The notes: generated by a model not told the origin, from the sequence alone. A stretch of 64,000 nucleotides of DNA from UBA9554 sp038205135 (GCA_038205135.1 JBBRCF010000003.1:5027-69026), one strand, 5' to 3'. Counted from the stretch's first letter, positions 16,777 through 26,148 are shown. Translations and numbers: made by a program.

Positions 16777-18054
16777 TCAGGCGACGCGCGCCCCGACCGT
16801 TGAACCGGGCGGTATCGTTGGCGGCGCGGCGTTCAGCCGTTCGATGGCAAAGCCCGCCGCCGCCTTGTAGCCGGCCATGAACGCGGCGCGCTCTGTGGCC
16901 GGGATCACCGCGTCGATATCGTCGAACACGCCGCCGCAACGGTCGTCCACGATGTTCAGCAACCCGAACGGTCCCGCGCCGCGGTTGCGCAGCACCAGAT
17001 CCGACACCGGTTTGCACAGCCGCGCGGCATAGGCGGCAAGGGCTGCGGGCGTTGCACCATGGTCCAGCAGGCAGGCGCCGATGACGCGGGCACCGATGAT
17101 CGCCTGGCTGGCCCCATTCGACCCGGTGGGATACATCACATGCGCCGCGTCTCCCATCAAAGCCACGGGTCCATCGACCCATGTGGGCACCGGATCGCGG
17201 TCGATCATCGGGTATTCATAGACCTCGGATGCACCCTGCAACAGCGCGGGCACGTCCAGCCAGTCGAACCGCCAATCGGCAAAATGATGTGCGAAACGGT
17301 CAAGGCCAACCTTGCGGTTCCAGTCGCCATCCCAGCCGCCGGTGTTGTCCATCGTCTGTTCCGCGATCCAGTTGATGGTGGCCATCCCGTCGGCATCGCG
17401 GTGCGAAATCGGATAGATCACGATGCGGTGCAGGTGGGTGCCAAGCCCCACGAAGCTGGACCCGGTGCGGATCGGTTTCGCCCGCGCCACGCCACGCCAC
17501 AGGATCGCTCCGCCCCATTGGATCGGGGGTTGCGCGGGGTACATCTGCGCGCGGATGCGGCTATGCAGCCCGTCGGCGGCGATCAGCAGGGTGCCGGGGA
17601 TTGCTTCGGTGCCCTTGGCGGTGTCCACATGCGCCACCACGCCGTCCTTTGCGTGATCATAGCCGGTGACGCGCGCCCCGGTCCGCACGGCGTCCGGCCC
17701 CAGCCGGTCAAGCACGGTGCGATACAGCAGCATCTGCAGGTTGCCGCGATGCACGGCGTATTGCGGCCAGTGGTATCCCGCCCCCAATCCGCGCGGCTCG
17801 GCATAGATATCATGACCGTTGCGCCCCACCAGCGCCCATTCCCGCGCGGGAAGGCCGACGCGGTCCAGCGCATCGGCGCCGATGCCCAGATCATACAGTT
17901 CGCGCACCGCATTCGGTTGCAGGTTGATCCCAACGCCCAACGGTTTCAATTCCGCGACCGATTCCAGAACGGTACAGGCCACGCCGATCTGGTGCAGCGT
18001 CAAGGCCAGCGTCATGCCACCGATACCGCCGCCGGCGATCAGGATATGTGTCAT
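16777..18054 (-). CDS. FAD-dependent monooxygenase (class A flavoprotein hydroxylase)
   Basis: 425-aa single-component flavoprotein hydroxylase. It opens with the FAD-binding ILIAGGGIGGMTLALTLHQIG, has a DG-type motif in LLIAADGLHSRIR near residue 165, and the second FAD motif GPVALMGDAAHVMYPTGSNGA near residue 295. It resembles salicylate hydroxylase and PhzS-like enzymes, but the aromatic substrate is unknown. There is no clustered degradation pathway around it. Confidence 0.9.
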   Translation of the reverse strand: MTHILIAGGGIGGMTLALTLHQIGVACTVLESVAELKPLGVGINLQPNAVRELYDLGIGADALDRVGLPAREWALVGRNGHDIYAEPRGLGAGYHWPQYAVHRGNLQMLLYRTVLDRLGPDAVRTGARVTGYDHAKDGVVAHVDTAKGTEAIPGTLLIAADGLHSRIRAQMYPAQPPIQWGGAILWRGVARAKPIRTGSSFVGLGTHLHRIVIYPISHRDADGMATINWIAEQTMDNTGGWDGDWNRKVGLDRFAHHFADWRFDWLDVPALLQGASEVYEYPMIDRDPVPTWVDGPVALMGDAAHVMYPTGSNGASQAIIGARVIGACLLDHGATPAALAAYAARLCKPVSDLVLRNRGAGPFGLLNIVDDRCGGVFDDIDAVIPATERAAFMAGYKAAAGFAIERLNAAPPTIPPGSTVGARVA

Positions 18055-18111
18055 GAAAACTCCGTTACTGGCGGCGTTCTAACGGCCGATGCGCAAAGGT
18101 CAAACCGGCGG

Positions 18112-18855
18112 TTACGCCAGCATGCCGCCGTCGCTGTCGTCGCCGGCTTCGTCCAGCAGGCGGCTGAAATCGGGCACGGTGACGTGGCGCTTGCCTGCCA
18201 GTTCGATCACCCCGTCGCGTTTCAGCGCCGACATCTGGCGGCTGACGGTTTCAAGCGTCAGGCCGAGGTAATCCGCCATCGCCTCGCGGGTCAGCGGCAG
18301 GTCGAACACCAGCACACCCTTGGCGGACCGCATGTTCAGCGATGCATCGCGCCGCGCGATGATGGTCAGCAGCGAGGCGATCTTTTCCCGCGCGGTTTTG
18401 CGGCCCAGAACCACCATCCATTCCCGCGCCGCATCCAGTTCGTCCAGTGTCATTTCCAGCAGGCGGTGCGCGATATGCGGCGTGCGTTCCATCATCTGTT
18501 CGAACGGGCGTTTACGGAAACAGCACATGACGAGGTCGGTGGTCGCGACCACATCATAAGGCGAGGTGTCGCGCCCCGGCCGGCCCACAAAATCCGACGG
18601 CAGTAGCAGACCCACCATCTGGGTGCGCCCGTCTTCCATCGTCAGAGTCAGTGTGGCGATGCCGGACACCACCGAGGCGACAAACTCCATCCGGTCACCC
18701 GACCACAACACGTGGCTGCCGGCGTCATAGTGCCGATAATACTTGATTTCTTCCAGCAGGGTCAGTTCGGCAGGTTCACAACGCGCACAGACGGCACGGT
18801 GGCGGATCGGACAATCGCCGCATTCCTGCGAGACTTTCTGGGCTGAACTGCTCAT
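18112..18855 (-). CDS. fnrL: FnrL, oxygen-sensing Crp/Fnr regulator
   Basis: 247-aa FNR-type regulator. Candidate iron-sulfur ligands are Cys12, Cys15, Cys23 and Cys26 near the N-terminus plus Cys111/Cys112 further in, consistent with an oxygen-labile [4Fe-4S] cluster. The C-terminal helix-turn-helix LTREAMADYLGLTLETVSRQ carries the E..SR contacts typical of FNR recognition of TTGAT half-sites. It is divergent from hemN, sharing an FNR box that may also give autoregulation. Boxes upstream of ccoN and ccoG make those genes likely targets. Confidence 0.94.
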   Translation of the reverse strand: MSSSAQKVSQECGDCPIRHRAVCARCEPAELTLLEEIKYYRHYDAGSHVLWSGDRMEFVASVVSGIATLTLTMEDGRTQMVGLLLPSDFVGRPGRDTSPYDVVATTDLVMCCFRKRPFEQMMERTPHIAHRLLEMTLDELDAAREWMVVLGRKTAREKIASLLTIIARRDASLNMRSAKGVLVFDLPLTREAMADYLGLTLETVSRQMSALKRDGVIELAGKRHVTVPDFSRLLDEAGDDSDGGMLA

Positions 18856-18875
18856 TGCGATGACCCCGTTCGCGT

Positions 18876-18889
18876 TTGATCTGAGTCAA
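18876..18889. promoter_or_regulatory. FNR box between fnrL and hemN
   Basis: TTGATCTGAGTCAA matches the TTGAY-N4-RTCAA consensus. It lies 36 bp before the hemN start and 21 bp before the fnrL start. Activation of hemN under low oxygen and feedback on fnrL are inferred. Confidence 0.85.
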
Positions 18890-18924
18890 AGTCTGACACT
18901 CGTACTTTGCGCTAACATGCAGCA

Positions 18925-20280
18925 ATGGACACAAAAGCACAACTTGCCCGACTGGGACTGTTTGACGCGAAAGTGCCGCGTTACACAAGTTACCCAACGT
19001 CACCGCATTTTTCGGGGGCCATCGGTTCTGCCACTTTTGCTGACTGGGCGCGGGCCATTCCCGAAAACGGCGAGGTGTCACTGTATGTGCATGTACCGTT
19101 TTGCCGACGATTGTGCTGGTTTTGCGCCTGCCGCACGCAGGGCACATCGACCGATTCGCCCGTCATCGCCTATCTGGAGGTGCTGAAGGCCGAATTGCGC
19201 ATGCTGGGAGAAATCCTGCCATCGGGCGTGCGGCTGTCGCGGTTGCATTGGGGCGGTGGGACGCCGACGCTGTTGGGTCCCGGGTTGATCACCGATCTGG
19301 CCGCCGCGATCCGCGATGCGGCACCGTTTGCGCCGGACTACGAATTTTCGGTCGAAATTGACCCCTGCGAGGTGGACGATGCCCGCCTTGATGCGCTGGC
19401 CGCGGCGGGGATGAACCGCGCGTCGATCGGCGTGCAGGATTTCGATCCCGAGATCCAGAAAATGATTGGCCGCCCGCAAAGTTTCGAAGATACCCGCCGC
19501 GTCGTCGAAAGCATCCGGGCGCGCGGTGTCCACAGCCTGAACGCCGACATCCTGTTCGGACTGCCCCATCAGGACCGCGCAAAGATCACCGATACGGTGC
19601 AGAAACTGTTGTCATTTTCGCCCGACCGGGTGGCGCTTTACGGCTATGCCCATGTGCCGTGGATGGCCAAGCGTCAGCAGATGATCCCGTCCGATGCGCT
19701 GCCGACGCCGGAGGAACGGCTGGACCTGTTCGAAGCGGCGCGGCGCCTGTTTGTCTGGGACGGCTACAAGGAAATCGGCATAGACCATTTCGCAAAGCCC
19801 GACGACGGCATGGCCCGTGCCCAGGCCACCGGGCAGTTGCGGCGGAATTTCCAAGGCTACACCCACGATCCGGCCACGGCGCTGATCGGGGTCGGCGCGT
19901 CGTCGATTTCGCGGTTTCCGCAGGGGTACACGCAGAACCACGCCGCCACCGGGTCGCACACAGCCGCGATCCGGGCGGGACGGTTTTCAACCCACCGCGG
20001 TCATGCGTTCACCCCCGAGGATCTGCTGCGCGGCCGCATCATCGAGGCGCTGATGTGCGATTTTGTCGTCCGCCGCGCCGAGATCCTCGATACCCATGCG
20101 GTGAACGAAGAACGGCTGGATATGCTGCTGCGGGCGGCCTGCGAAAAATTCCCCGACATGCTGCGCTGCACCGACGAAGGGCTGTTCATCCCGCATGCGG
20201 CACGACCCCTGACCCGGATGATCGCGCGGCATTTCGATGCCTATGACCTGTCAAAATCCGGTCATTCATCAGCGATCTGA
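18925..20280 (+). CDS. hemN: Oxygen-independent coproporphyrinogen III oxidase HemN
   Basis: 451-aa radical-SAM enzyme that decarboxylates coproporphyrinogen III to protoporphyrinogen IX without O2. The cluster motif CX3CX2C is at Cys60, Cys64 and Cys67, followed by a further Cys69 as in true HemN. RLHWGGGTPTLL and the C-terminal HemN domain (from about residue 360) are present, which argues against a HemW-like chaperone. The upstream FNR box fits anaerobic induction by the adjacent FnrL. Confidence 0.96.
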   Translation: MDTKAQLARLGLFDAKVPRYTSYPTSPHFSGAIGSATFADWARAIPENGEVSLYVHVPFCRRLCWFCACRTQGTSTDSPVIAYLEVLKAELRMLGEILPSGVRLSRLHWGGGTPTLLGPGLITDLAAAIRDAAPFAPDYEFSVEIDPCEVDDARLDALAAAGMNRASIGVQDFDPEIQKMIGRPQSFEDTRRVVESIRARGVHSLNADILFGLPHQDRAKITDTVQKLLSFSPDRVALYGYAHVPWMAKRQQMIPSDALPTPEERLDLFEAARRLFVWDGYKEIGIDHFAKPDDGMARAQATGQLRRNFQGYTHDPATALIGVGASSISRFPQGYTQNHAATGSHTAAIRAGRFSTHRGHAFTPEDLLRGRIIEALMCDFVVRRAEILDTHAVNEERLDMLLRAACEKFPDMLRCTDEGLFIPHAARPLTRMIARHFDAYDLSKSGHSSAI

Positions 20281-20285
20281 AGGGA

Positions 20286-20924
20286 TTACCGGACCGGGTC
20301 GAACCGTGCCCCGGTCAGGGTGCAATCGCGGATCACGTCGCGGCCGCAGGTCACCGGCGTCAGCGTTTTCGACAGGCACAGCCGCACCTCCTGAATGTAG
20401 CCAGCCTTGCAGGTGACGGTCAGCATGTCGGGCTGCAACCCCGGATTGGCCGCCACGAACGCCTCTTCGATCAGCGAAGCGGGCAGTTTCACCGCTTTTT
20501 CAAGTTTGTGGAACGCCTGCGGGATGCGCACCGCCGCATAGGCGCGACGCGACAGATCGTAATAGCCACGGGCCGACAGCCCGGAACACACGCCATGTTT
20601 TTTCCACTGATACCAGGCCAGCCCGGATGTGCCCATGATATCGGCCATGTCTTCGGTCATCCGGCGGGTCGGTTGTGGCTCCGTCGTGGGGCAGAACGCG
20701 GGCCAGCCCCGGTCGAATTGTGGCCAGAGCCCGTGCAGCACCCAGCCGAAATCCTCGCGCGGGTGACATTGCGGCGACGACCGCGCGTCGCCTTCCAGCG
20801 CGCACCAGTTCGGCGACCACGACAGCGCCATCACATAATAATCGAACACGCCCGCCTTTTCGCCATCCGCCTGCGCCCCGGTGGCAAAAAGGGCGGTCAG
20901 GACCAGCATTTTCAGAGCACGCAT
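20286..20924 (-). CDS. Secreted/periplasmic ribonuclease T2
   Basis: 212-aa RNase T2 with a signal peptide (MRALKMLVLTALFATGAQA). Both catalytic segments are present: CAS I as WVLHGLWPQF and CAS II as WYQWKKHGVCSG. Several cysteines suggest disulfides, so it works outside the cytoplasm on scavenged RNA. AAGGAAAG precedes the ATG. It converges on hemN with 5 bp between the stops. Confidence 0.93.
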   Translation of the reverse strand: MRALKMLVLTALFATGAQADGEKAGVFDYYVMALSWSPNWCALEGDARSSPQCHPREDFGWVLHGLWPQFDRGWPAFCPTTEPQPTRRMTEDMADIMGTSGLAWYQWKKHGVCSGLSARGYYDLSRRAYAAVRIPQAFHKLEKAVKLPASLIEEAFVAANPGLQPDMLTVTCKAGYIQEVRLCLSKTLTPVTCGRDVIRDCTLTGARFDPVR

Positions 20925-21045
20925 TCACTCTTTCCTTCAAATTCCCCGCACAGTATAAGACATGCGATTTCCCCCACAATGGAAACCGCCCCGCCGGGGC
21001 AGCGCCTTACCGGGCATTGTGGAAGCTTTGACTGGAGACTTTGCG

Positions 21046-21795
21046 ATGAACAAACCGATCATGGCCCGCGCCACGGCCGTCTGGCTGGTGGATAACACCT
21101 CGCTGACCTTCCGGCAGATCGCCGAATTCGCCGGCATGCATGAACTGGAAGTGCAGGGTATCGCTGACGGCGACGTTGCGGCCGGGGTCAAGGGGTTCGA
21201 TCCCGTCGCCAACAGCCAGCTGGATGCCGCAGAGATCGAAAAGGGTGAAAAAGACCCGATCTACAAGCTCAAGCTGAAATTCAATCCCGCAGCCGTCGGC
21301 GAGGAAAAACGCCGTGGCCCGCGCTATACGCCGCTGTCGAAACGGCAGGATCGCCCCGCCGCCATCCTGTGGCTGGTCAAATTTCACCCGGAACTGACCG
21401 ATGGCGTAATCGGCAAGCTGGTCGGCACCACGAAACCCACCATTCAGACCATCCGTGAACGGACCTACTGGAACATGCAGAACCTGACACCGACCGACCC
21501 GGTCGCGCTGGGGTTCTGCCGGCAATCCGAACTGGATACCGCCGTGCAGAAGGCCGCCGCGAAAAAGGCCGCCGAAGGCATGCCGATTTCGGATGACGAA
21601 CGCCGCAAGCTGTTGTCCACCGAAAAGAGCCTGACGGCCGAGCCCGCACAACCGCGCCTGTCCAAGGCGATCGAAGGGCTGGAAACCTTCAGCCTGAACG
21701 ATGATGACGACACCGATCCGAACGATGCGCGGTATAAAAACGCCGACAGCTTCTTTAACCTGCCGGATGAAGATGACGCCGACGACCACCCGTGA
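21046..21795 (+). CDS. trcR: TrcR (DUF1013), cell-cycle transcriptional regulator
   Basis: 249-aa DUF1013 protein, a family largely restricted to alphaproteobacteria and named for a Caulobacter cell-cycle regulator. The N-terminal half has two helix-turn-helix-like stretches, SLTFRQIAEFAGMHELEVQG and LTDGVIGKLVGTTKPTIQTI. The C-terminal tail is very acidic (NDDDDTDPND). The ATG at 21046 follows GGAGA and matches the usual MNKPIMARATAVWLVDNT start, so an upstream in-frame ATG is rejected. Confidence 0.92.
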   Translation: MNKPIMARATAVWLVDNTSLTFRQIAEFAGMHELEVQGIADGDVAAGVKGFDPVANSQLDAAEIEKGEKDPIYKLKLKFNPAAVGEEKRRGPRYTPLSKRQDRPAAILWLVKFHPELTDGVIGKLVGTTKPTIQTIRERTYWNMQNLTPTDPVALGFCRQSELDTAVQKAAAKKAAEGMPISDDERRKLLSTEKSLTAEPAQPRLSKAIEGLETFSLNDDDDTDPNDARYKNADSFFNLPDEDDADDHP

Positions 21796-21831
21796 CATCT
21801 GCGGCGTCATGATGACTTTTCCGGCGGCGTG

Positions 21832-22496
21832 ATGGATCCGGAAATTGTCAAGGCACTGACCCTGCTGGACGCATTGCGCCGCCCGGTGACCGTGATGCGG
21901 CTTGGTGGGCAGAGCACCCTGTGCCGTCTCGCGCTGCAAGCTGGTGGGGCGGTAATTTCGTGGTTGCCGCACCGCAGGACGGCCTGATCCCGCTGTACCA
22001 GATAAAGGTCAGCGACTTGCTCCCCGATGTCGCCGCGCTGATTGGCGCAGACTATCTGCTGGTCTGGCATTCAGGGCGTGACCTGTTCACCGAAGGTGTG
22101 GTCGTCATGGCAGTGAACGCGCTGGCCAGCCTGCCGCCGGTCGAGGACCGCAGCAGCGCCCCCCAACTGCCGCTGTTCCAGATGTTTCCCGAACGCCCCG
22201 CTGAAACACAGATCCCGAGCTGGGAGGATTTCGTGGATCATATCCCCAGTGATGTGGCCCAGATGCGTGACGCGTCATGGTTCTTTACTGCCCCGGCCTA
22301 TCTGGGCGAGCCGGATTGCCCGGTGATCATCGGTGGCTGGCCGCAATGGATACAGGGCAGCCAATGGCCGGACGGTGGCACATTCGTGCTGGAAATCCGG
22401 TCCACCGACAAGGGGCGGCTGTTTCTGGGCGATGGTGGGTCGCTTTATCTGTTCCAGACGGCAGAAGGCTGGTGCGTCTGGGGCGATTGCAACTGA
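21832..22496 (+). pseudogene. DUF1963 (YwqG)-like gene broken by a 2-bp frameshift
   Basis: Reading from the ATG at 21832 gives MDPEIVKALTLLDALRR then RLGGQSTL, and stops at 21987. The rest of the protein continues in another frame from about 21921 to 22496, ending with GGWPQWIQGSQ and GDGGSLYLFQ, which resemble DUF1963/YwqG proteins. Removing one TG from the doubled TGTG at 21920-21923 joins the frames as GGQSTLPSRAASWWGGNF and restores about 220 aa. Either this is a recent inactivation, a sequencing error, or translation starts at the GTG at 21921 (191 aa). Function of the family is unknown. Confidence 0.65.
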
Positions 22497-22500
22497 CCGC

Positions 22501-22893
22501 TCACGCGTCGGGTGGCACCACGGCAGTGCACAGTTCCACCAGCACGCCCTGCGGAGTCGCGACATAGCCTATGGTCTGGCCCCAGGGTTGCTGCGTCGCC
22601 GCCATCACCAGACGCGCGCCCGCCGCCACCGCATGGTCCAGCGCCGCCGCCACGTCAGCGGTTTCCAACGCGAGTTCGTAGCTGGGCATCGTCGCATCAT
22701 GCAGCCGGGGCGATTTGCCCATTTGCGTCATCAGCGCCAGTGATGAAAACGCCAGCGTTGTAGCGCCGGTGGACATCTCGCCATAATCGCCGCCCGGATG
22801 CAAAAAGCCTGGGGTCAGGCCAAAGGCGGTCGTGAAGAATGCCACCGTGTCCGGCACGCTTTCGACGTAAATGATGGCATAGCGGAACTGCAT
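22501..22893 (-). CDS. VOC superfamily (glyoxalase-like) protein
   Basis: 130-aa protein with two beta-alpha-beta-beta-beta modules typical of the vicinal-oxygen-chelate fold, opening MQFRYAIIYVESVPDTVAFF and ending GVLVELC with the usual metal-ligand Glu position. The ATG at 22893 follows a G-rich ribosome site. Substrate is unknown. It converges on the DUF1963-like gene with 4 bp between stops. Confidence 0.85.
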   Translation of the reverse strand: MQFRYAIIYVESVPDTVAFFTTAFGLTPGFLHPGGDYGEMSTGATTLAFSSLALMTQMGKSPRLHDATMPSYELALETADVAAALDHAVAAGARLVMAATQQPWGQTIGYVATPQGVLVELCTAVVPPDA

Positions 22894-23056
22894 GACGCCC
22901 CCATCCATTGTAATCGCCACATGTGCGCCACGGCATGCAAAGCCTGTCACCTGCCCTGTTCGGGATCTTGCGACAACCCCCCGGAGTTGCAAGAAAATCG
23001 CAGGTGCCGGGCAGCATAATTTTATTCGCCTGTCGTGAAAAATTCACTTGATCGAA

Positions 23057-23201
23057 ACCCGCAAGGGTCATACGTCACGGCCACAAGACGCCAACGCACG
23101 CGCCTCTGGCCGGTGGGCCCAAATCCACCCGTGTTTACGTAGCGACGGTAACGTCTCCGTTGGAACTGGTCGGGCTTTGCCCGGGTCGTATGGAGATGAC
23201 C
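23057..23201 (+). promoter_or_regulatory. Structured 5' leader of the decarboxylase gene (speF-like candidate)
   Basis: The 308 bp between the VOC and decarboxylase starts hold no gene. The last 145 bp fold well: ACCC-GCAA-GGGT (23057-23068) and GACG-GTAA-CGTC (23144-23155) are hairpins with GNRA tetraloops. CGGCCA/TGGCCG (23078-23112) competes with GGTGG/CCACC (23112-23129), and CGGGC-TTT-GCCCG (23171-23183) lies just before the GGAG site. Alphaproteobacterial ornithine decarboxylase genes are known to carry a structured leader (speF motif); identity with it is inferred, not shown. Confidence 0.5.
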
Positions 23202-24392
23202 ATGAACGCTTACGTAAACCCGCACGCGGGCGGCGCAGCCGTCTGCTCGATGTCCCGCCGCAGCAAATCTGCCCGGATCGAGGCGTATATTCGCTCGACC
23301 GAGTTTGATCGTCCGACTCTGGTGCTGGACACCGCGATCGTCGCCGATCAATATCGCGCGCTGAAGGCCGGTCTGGGCCGCGCCGACATCCATTATGCTG
23401 TCAAGGCGAACCCGGAGCGCGACGTTATCGCCACCCTGATCGCTGAAGGATCGAATTTCGACGCAGCGTCGCGCGGCGAAATCGAACTGTGCCTCGGTCT
23501 GGGGGCGCGGCCGGAAACGATTTCCTTTGGCAACACGGTCAAAAAACCCGCTGACATAGCTTTTGCGCATGCCGCCGGGATCACGCTGTTCGCCGCTGAT
23601 TCGGACATGGAACTGGAAAAGATCGCCGCCCATGCGCCGGGCGCCGAGGTTTATATCCGCCTTCTGATGGGCACGACCGAGGCTGACTGGCCGCTGTCGC
23701 GCAAATTCGGCACCACCGAAGGCGAAGTGAACGCCCTGCTGGGCTATGCCCGTCATCTGGGTCTGGTCCCCGTCGGCTTGTCGTTCCATGTCGGATCGCA
23801 GACCCGCAAGGCGACGATGTGGCGCGAAACGCTGGACCGCGTGTCGGACGTTTGGGCCTCGGCCCGACAGGCCGGTTTCGCGCTGAGCGTGATCAATATC
23901 GGTGGCGGGTTCCCGGCGTTTTACGGCGAAGAAATCGACGCGCCCGAGGCCTATGCGGCCGCCGTCATGGCGATGGTCGAACCGCGTTTCCCCGGTGCCA
24001 CCCGCATCATGGCGGAACCGGGCCGTGGCATGGTGGCCGAAGCAGGCATGATCGCCGCCGAAGTGCTGCTGGTGTCACGCAAATCGGCGGATGACCTGCA
24101 TCGCTGGGTGTATCTGGATATCGGCAAATTCTCGGGCCTGGCCGAAACCATGGACGAAGCGATCCGGTATCAGTTCACTACCGACCGCGATCACGAAGAT
24201 ACCGGCCCCTGCATTATGGCCGGCCCGTCCTGCGACAGCGCCGATGTGCTGTATGAAAAGCGTCCGGTGCAGTTGCCGGTCGGTCTGGCCTGCGGCGACC
24301 GGATCATCATCCGCAACTGCGGCGCCTATACCACGACCTATTCGTCGGTCGCCTTCAACGGCTTTCCGCCGCTGGATGTCGTGGTGATCTGA
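23202..24392 (+). CDS. Ornithine/lysine decarboxylase, fold type III PLP enzyme
   Basis: 396-aa decarboxylase making putrescine and/or cadaverine for polyamine synthesis. The PLP lysine lies in IHYAVKANP, the phosphate-binding glycines in INIGGGFPAFYGEE, and the dimer-interface Cys in GPSCDSADVLYEK, followed by NCGAYTTTYSSVAFNGFPP. The ATG at 23202 is chosen because GGAG lies 6 bp upstream; the ATG at 23196 is too close to it. Ornithine versus lysine preference cannot be read safely. A structured leader precedes it and a strong terminator follows. Confidence 0.93.
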   Translation: MNAYVNPHAGGAAVCSMSRRSKSARIEAYIRSTEFDRPTLVLDTAIVADQYRALKAGLGRADIHYAVKANPERDVIATLIAEGSNFDAASRGEIELCLGLGARPETISFGNTVKKPADIAFAHAAGITLFAADSDMELEKIAAHAPGAEVYIRLLMGTTEADWPLSRKFGTTEGEVNALLGYARHLGLVPVGLSFHVGSQTRKATMWRETLDRVSDVWASARQAGFALSVINIGGGFPAFYGEEIDAPEAYAAAVMAMVEPRFPGATRIMAEPGRGMVAEAGMIAAEVLLVSRKSADDLHRWVYLDIGKFSGLAETMDEAIRYQFTTDRDHEDTGPCIMAGPSCDSADVLYEKRPVQLPVGLACGDRIIIRNCGAYTTTYSSVAFNGFPPLDVVVI

Positions 24393-24415
24393 CGGGATCC
24401 GAACCCCAAGGCTGC

Positions 24416-24450
24416 CAAGGGCGGATGCGTGCATCCGCCCTTGTTTTTTT
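24416..24450 (+). terminator. Rho-independent terminator of the decarboxylase gene
   Basis: A perfect 13-bp inverted repeat (CAAGGGCGGATGC / GCATCCGCCCTTG) is followed by seven T residues, 24 bp after the decarboxylase stop. Confidence 0.92.
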
Positions 24451-24459
24451 GCGCCGGCC

Positions 24460-26094
24460 TCAACGCATTGCGTTGAACTGGCGCGGGTGTACCTGACCCA
24501 GCCATGTTTCAGTCAACGGCGTGCCATCGCGGGTCAGGAATGCGCGCAGATCGGCGGTGTCCATGTCCGCCGGGGCGCGGATGTCGAAGATCAGCCGCCA
24601 GCGATCCGTGCCCACCACCGGCAGGGCATAGGGGTTCACGATCTCGACCCCCGCCGGCACGGTGATGTCGGGTATCACGCTATCACCCTGACCCAGACCT
24701 TTCAGCGCGGGCCCGTCAAAGTCGATCACCACCTTGATCTGATCCGCCGGGCGCGGTTGGCCGGGCACGCCACCCTGCGCGATCCGCGTGGACACGGTAT
24801 GCCCCAGCGTCATGCCATCCTGCACCGGGACTACATCGCTCCAGTACATCCGATACCCGACCGCCAGCTCTGTTCCCGCGACAGGCGGCACCGCCGGGTT
24901 CCAGAACGCGACGATATTGTCGTAGATCTCGTCATCCGTCGGGATTTCGACCAGTTGTACCGCGCCTGCACCCCAGTCATGGGTCGGTTCGATCCAGACG
25001 GCGGGCCGGCGGTCGTAGAACACGCCATCATCTTCGTAATTCGCAAACGCCCGGTCGCGCTGGATCAGACCGAACCCGCGCGGGTTCTGGTCGGCAAAGC
25101 TGGACGTCACCACGCGGTCGGGGTTGTTCAGGGGCCGCCAGATGTGTTCGCCGGTGCCGGACCAGATCATCAGCCCATCGGTGTCATGCACCTCGGGCCG
25201 CCAATCCAGCGCCTGCGTGCGGTTGGTTTCGGAATACCAGAACATCGAGGTCAGCGGCGCGACCCCCAGCCGGTCCGCGCCGGCGCGGAAATACAGCCGG
25301 CTGTCGATATCCATCACCTGACCTTCGCCTGCGACATTCGACATCACCATGCGATAGGCGCCGGTCACGCGTTCGCTGTCCATCAGGGCGTGGATGGTGA
25401 CGCGGCCATCCGGGGCCTCGCCGATGTAGAATTCGGTGAAACGCGGGAATTCCTCGGGCGTGGGCATGCCGGTGTCGATGGCCAGCGCGCGGGCGGATTG
25501 GCCATACTGGCGCAGCGCGCCATCGGTGCGGAAATAGGCGGCCCCCAGAAAGCTGATCCAGTCGGTTTGCAAGTCCGGCCGCATCAGGCGGAACCCGGCA
25601 AATCCGGCGCCGCGCGTCAGGGCGCGGGCCGGGCTGGTGTCGGGAATGTCGAAATAGCCGGTGTCATAGATCACCTCGCGCGCTGATGTGGCATCGGTGA
25701 CGAACATCTGCACCGGCTGGCGGAAAAAGGTGCCAAGGTGGAAAAACTGGATCGGGGTCTGGCCGACGGTCACCGTCGCCTCGGGACGGAACCGGATGCG
25801 CCAATGCGCGTCATAATCGATCTTTTCCAGCACGTCGGGTTGTTCGACCGGGGTGGGCACATAGGGCGTGCGGGCCAGTGCGGCGGCGCGCGCCGCCAGC
25901 ACGTCAAAGCTGAAGGGTTGCGGCGCGGTCAGGCCGGGTCGCGCCGGGGTCTGCACGATGGGTTGTGCGGTGGTTTGGGTTGCAGTTTGGGCCGCGGTTT
26001 GAGCTTGCGCCGACAGGGCGCACAGCGCGGTTAGCAGGACGGCGCACAGACGGGACAGGTTGGGGGACAAGGTCGCCTCCGAAGCGGGTTGCAT
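24460..26094 (-). CDS. opgG: Glucan biosynthesis protein G (OpgG/MdoG family)
   Basis: Periplasmic protein for osmoregulated periplasmic glucans, about 544 aa with the ATG at 26094. A hydrophobic signal segment (LCAVLLTALCALSAQA) is followed by a low-complexity Gln/Thr/Ala run and then the OpgG fold with PFSFDVLAARAAALA, FRLMRPDLQTDWISFLGAAYFR and IWRPLNNP. A TTG at 26070 has GGAGG 5 bp upstream and gives a more typical signal peptide, so it may be the true start. No opgH lies beside it in the window. Confidence 0.9.
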   Translation of the reverse strand: MQPASEATLSPNLSRLCAVLLTALCALSAQAQTAAQTATQTTAQPIVQTPARPGLTAPQPFSFDVLAARAAALARTPYVPTPVEQPDVLEKIDYDAHWRIRFRPEATVTVGQTPIQFFHLGTFFRQPVQMFVTDATSAREVIYDTGYFDIPDTSPARALTRGAGFAGFRLMRPDLQTDWISFLGAAYFRTDGALRQYGQSARALAIDTGMPTPEEFPRFTEFYIGEAPDGRVTIHALMDSERVTGAYRMVMSNVAGEGQVMDIDSRLYFRAGADRLGVAPLTSMFWYSETNRTQALDWRPEVHDTDGLMIWSGTGEHIWRPLNNPDRVVTSSFADQNPRGFGLIQRDRAFANYEDDGVFYDRRPAVWIEPTHDWGAGAVQLVEIPTDDEIYDNIVAFWNPAVPPVAGTELAVGYRMYWSDVVPVQDGMTLGHTVSTRIAQGGVPGQPRPADQIKVVIDFDGPALKGLGQGDSVIPDITVPAGVEIVNPYALPVVGTDRWRLIFDIRAPADMDTADLRAFLTRDGTPLTETWLGQVHPRQFNAMR

Positions 26095-26148
26095 TCGCAC
26101 GTCGCAGTGCCGTGGCGGCGCGCGGAAATCAAGCGCTGTCGCGGGGGA

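Noticed and set aside
22987..23020. TTGCAA / CATAAT as a sigma-70 promoter for the decarboxylase
   Set aside because: The spacer is 22 bp, too long for a normal -35/-10 pair.
24480..25686. Long plus-strand frame opposite opgG
   Set aside because: It is antisense to a gene with clear signal peptide and family motifs, and its translation shows no domain.
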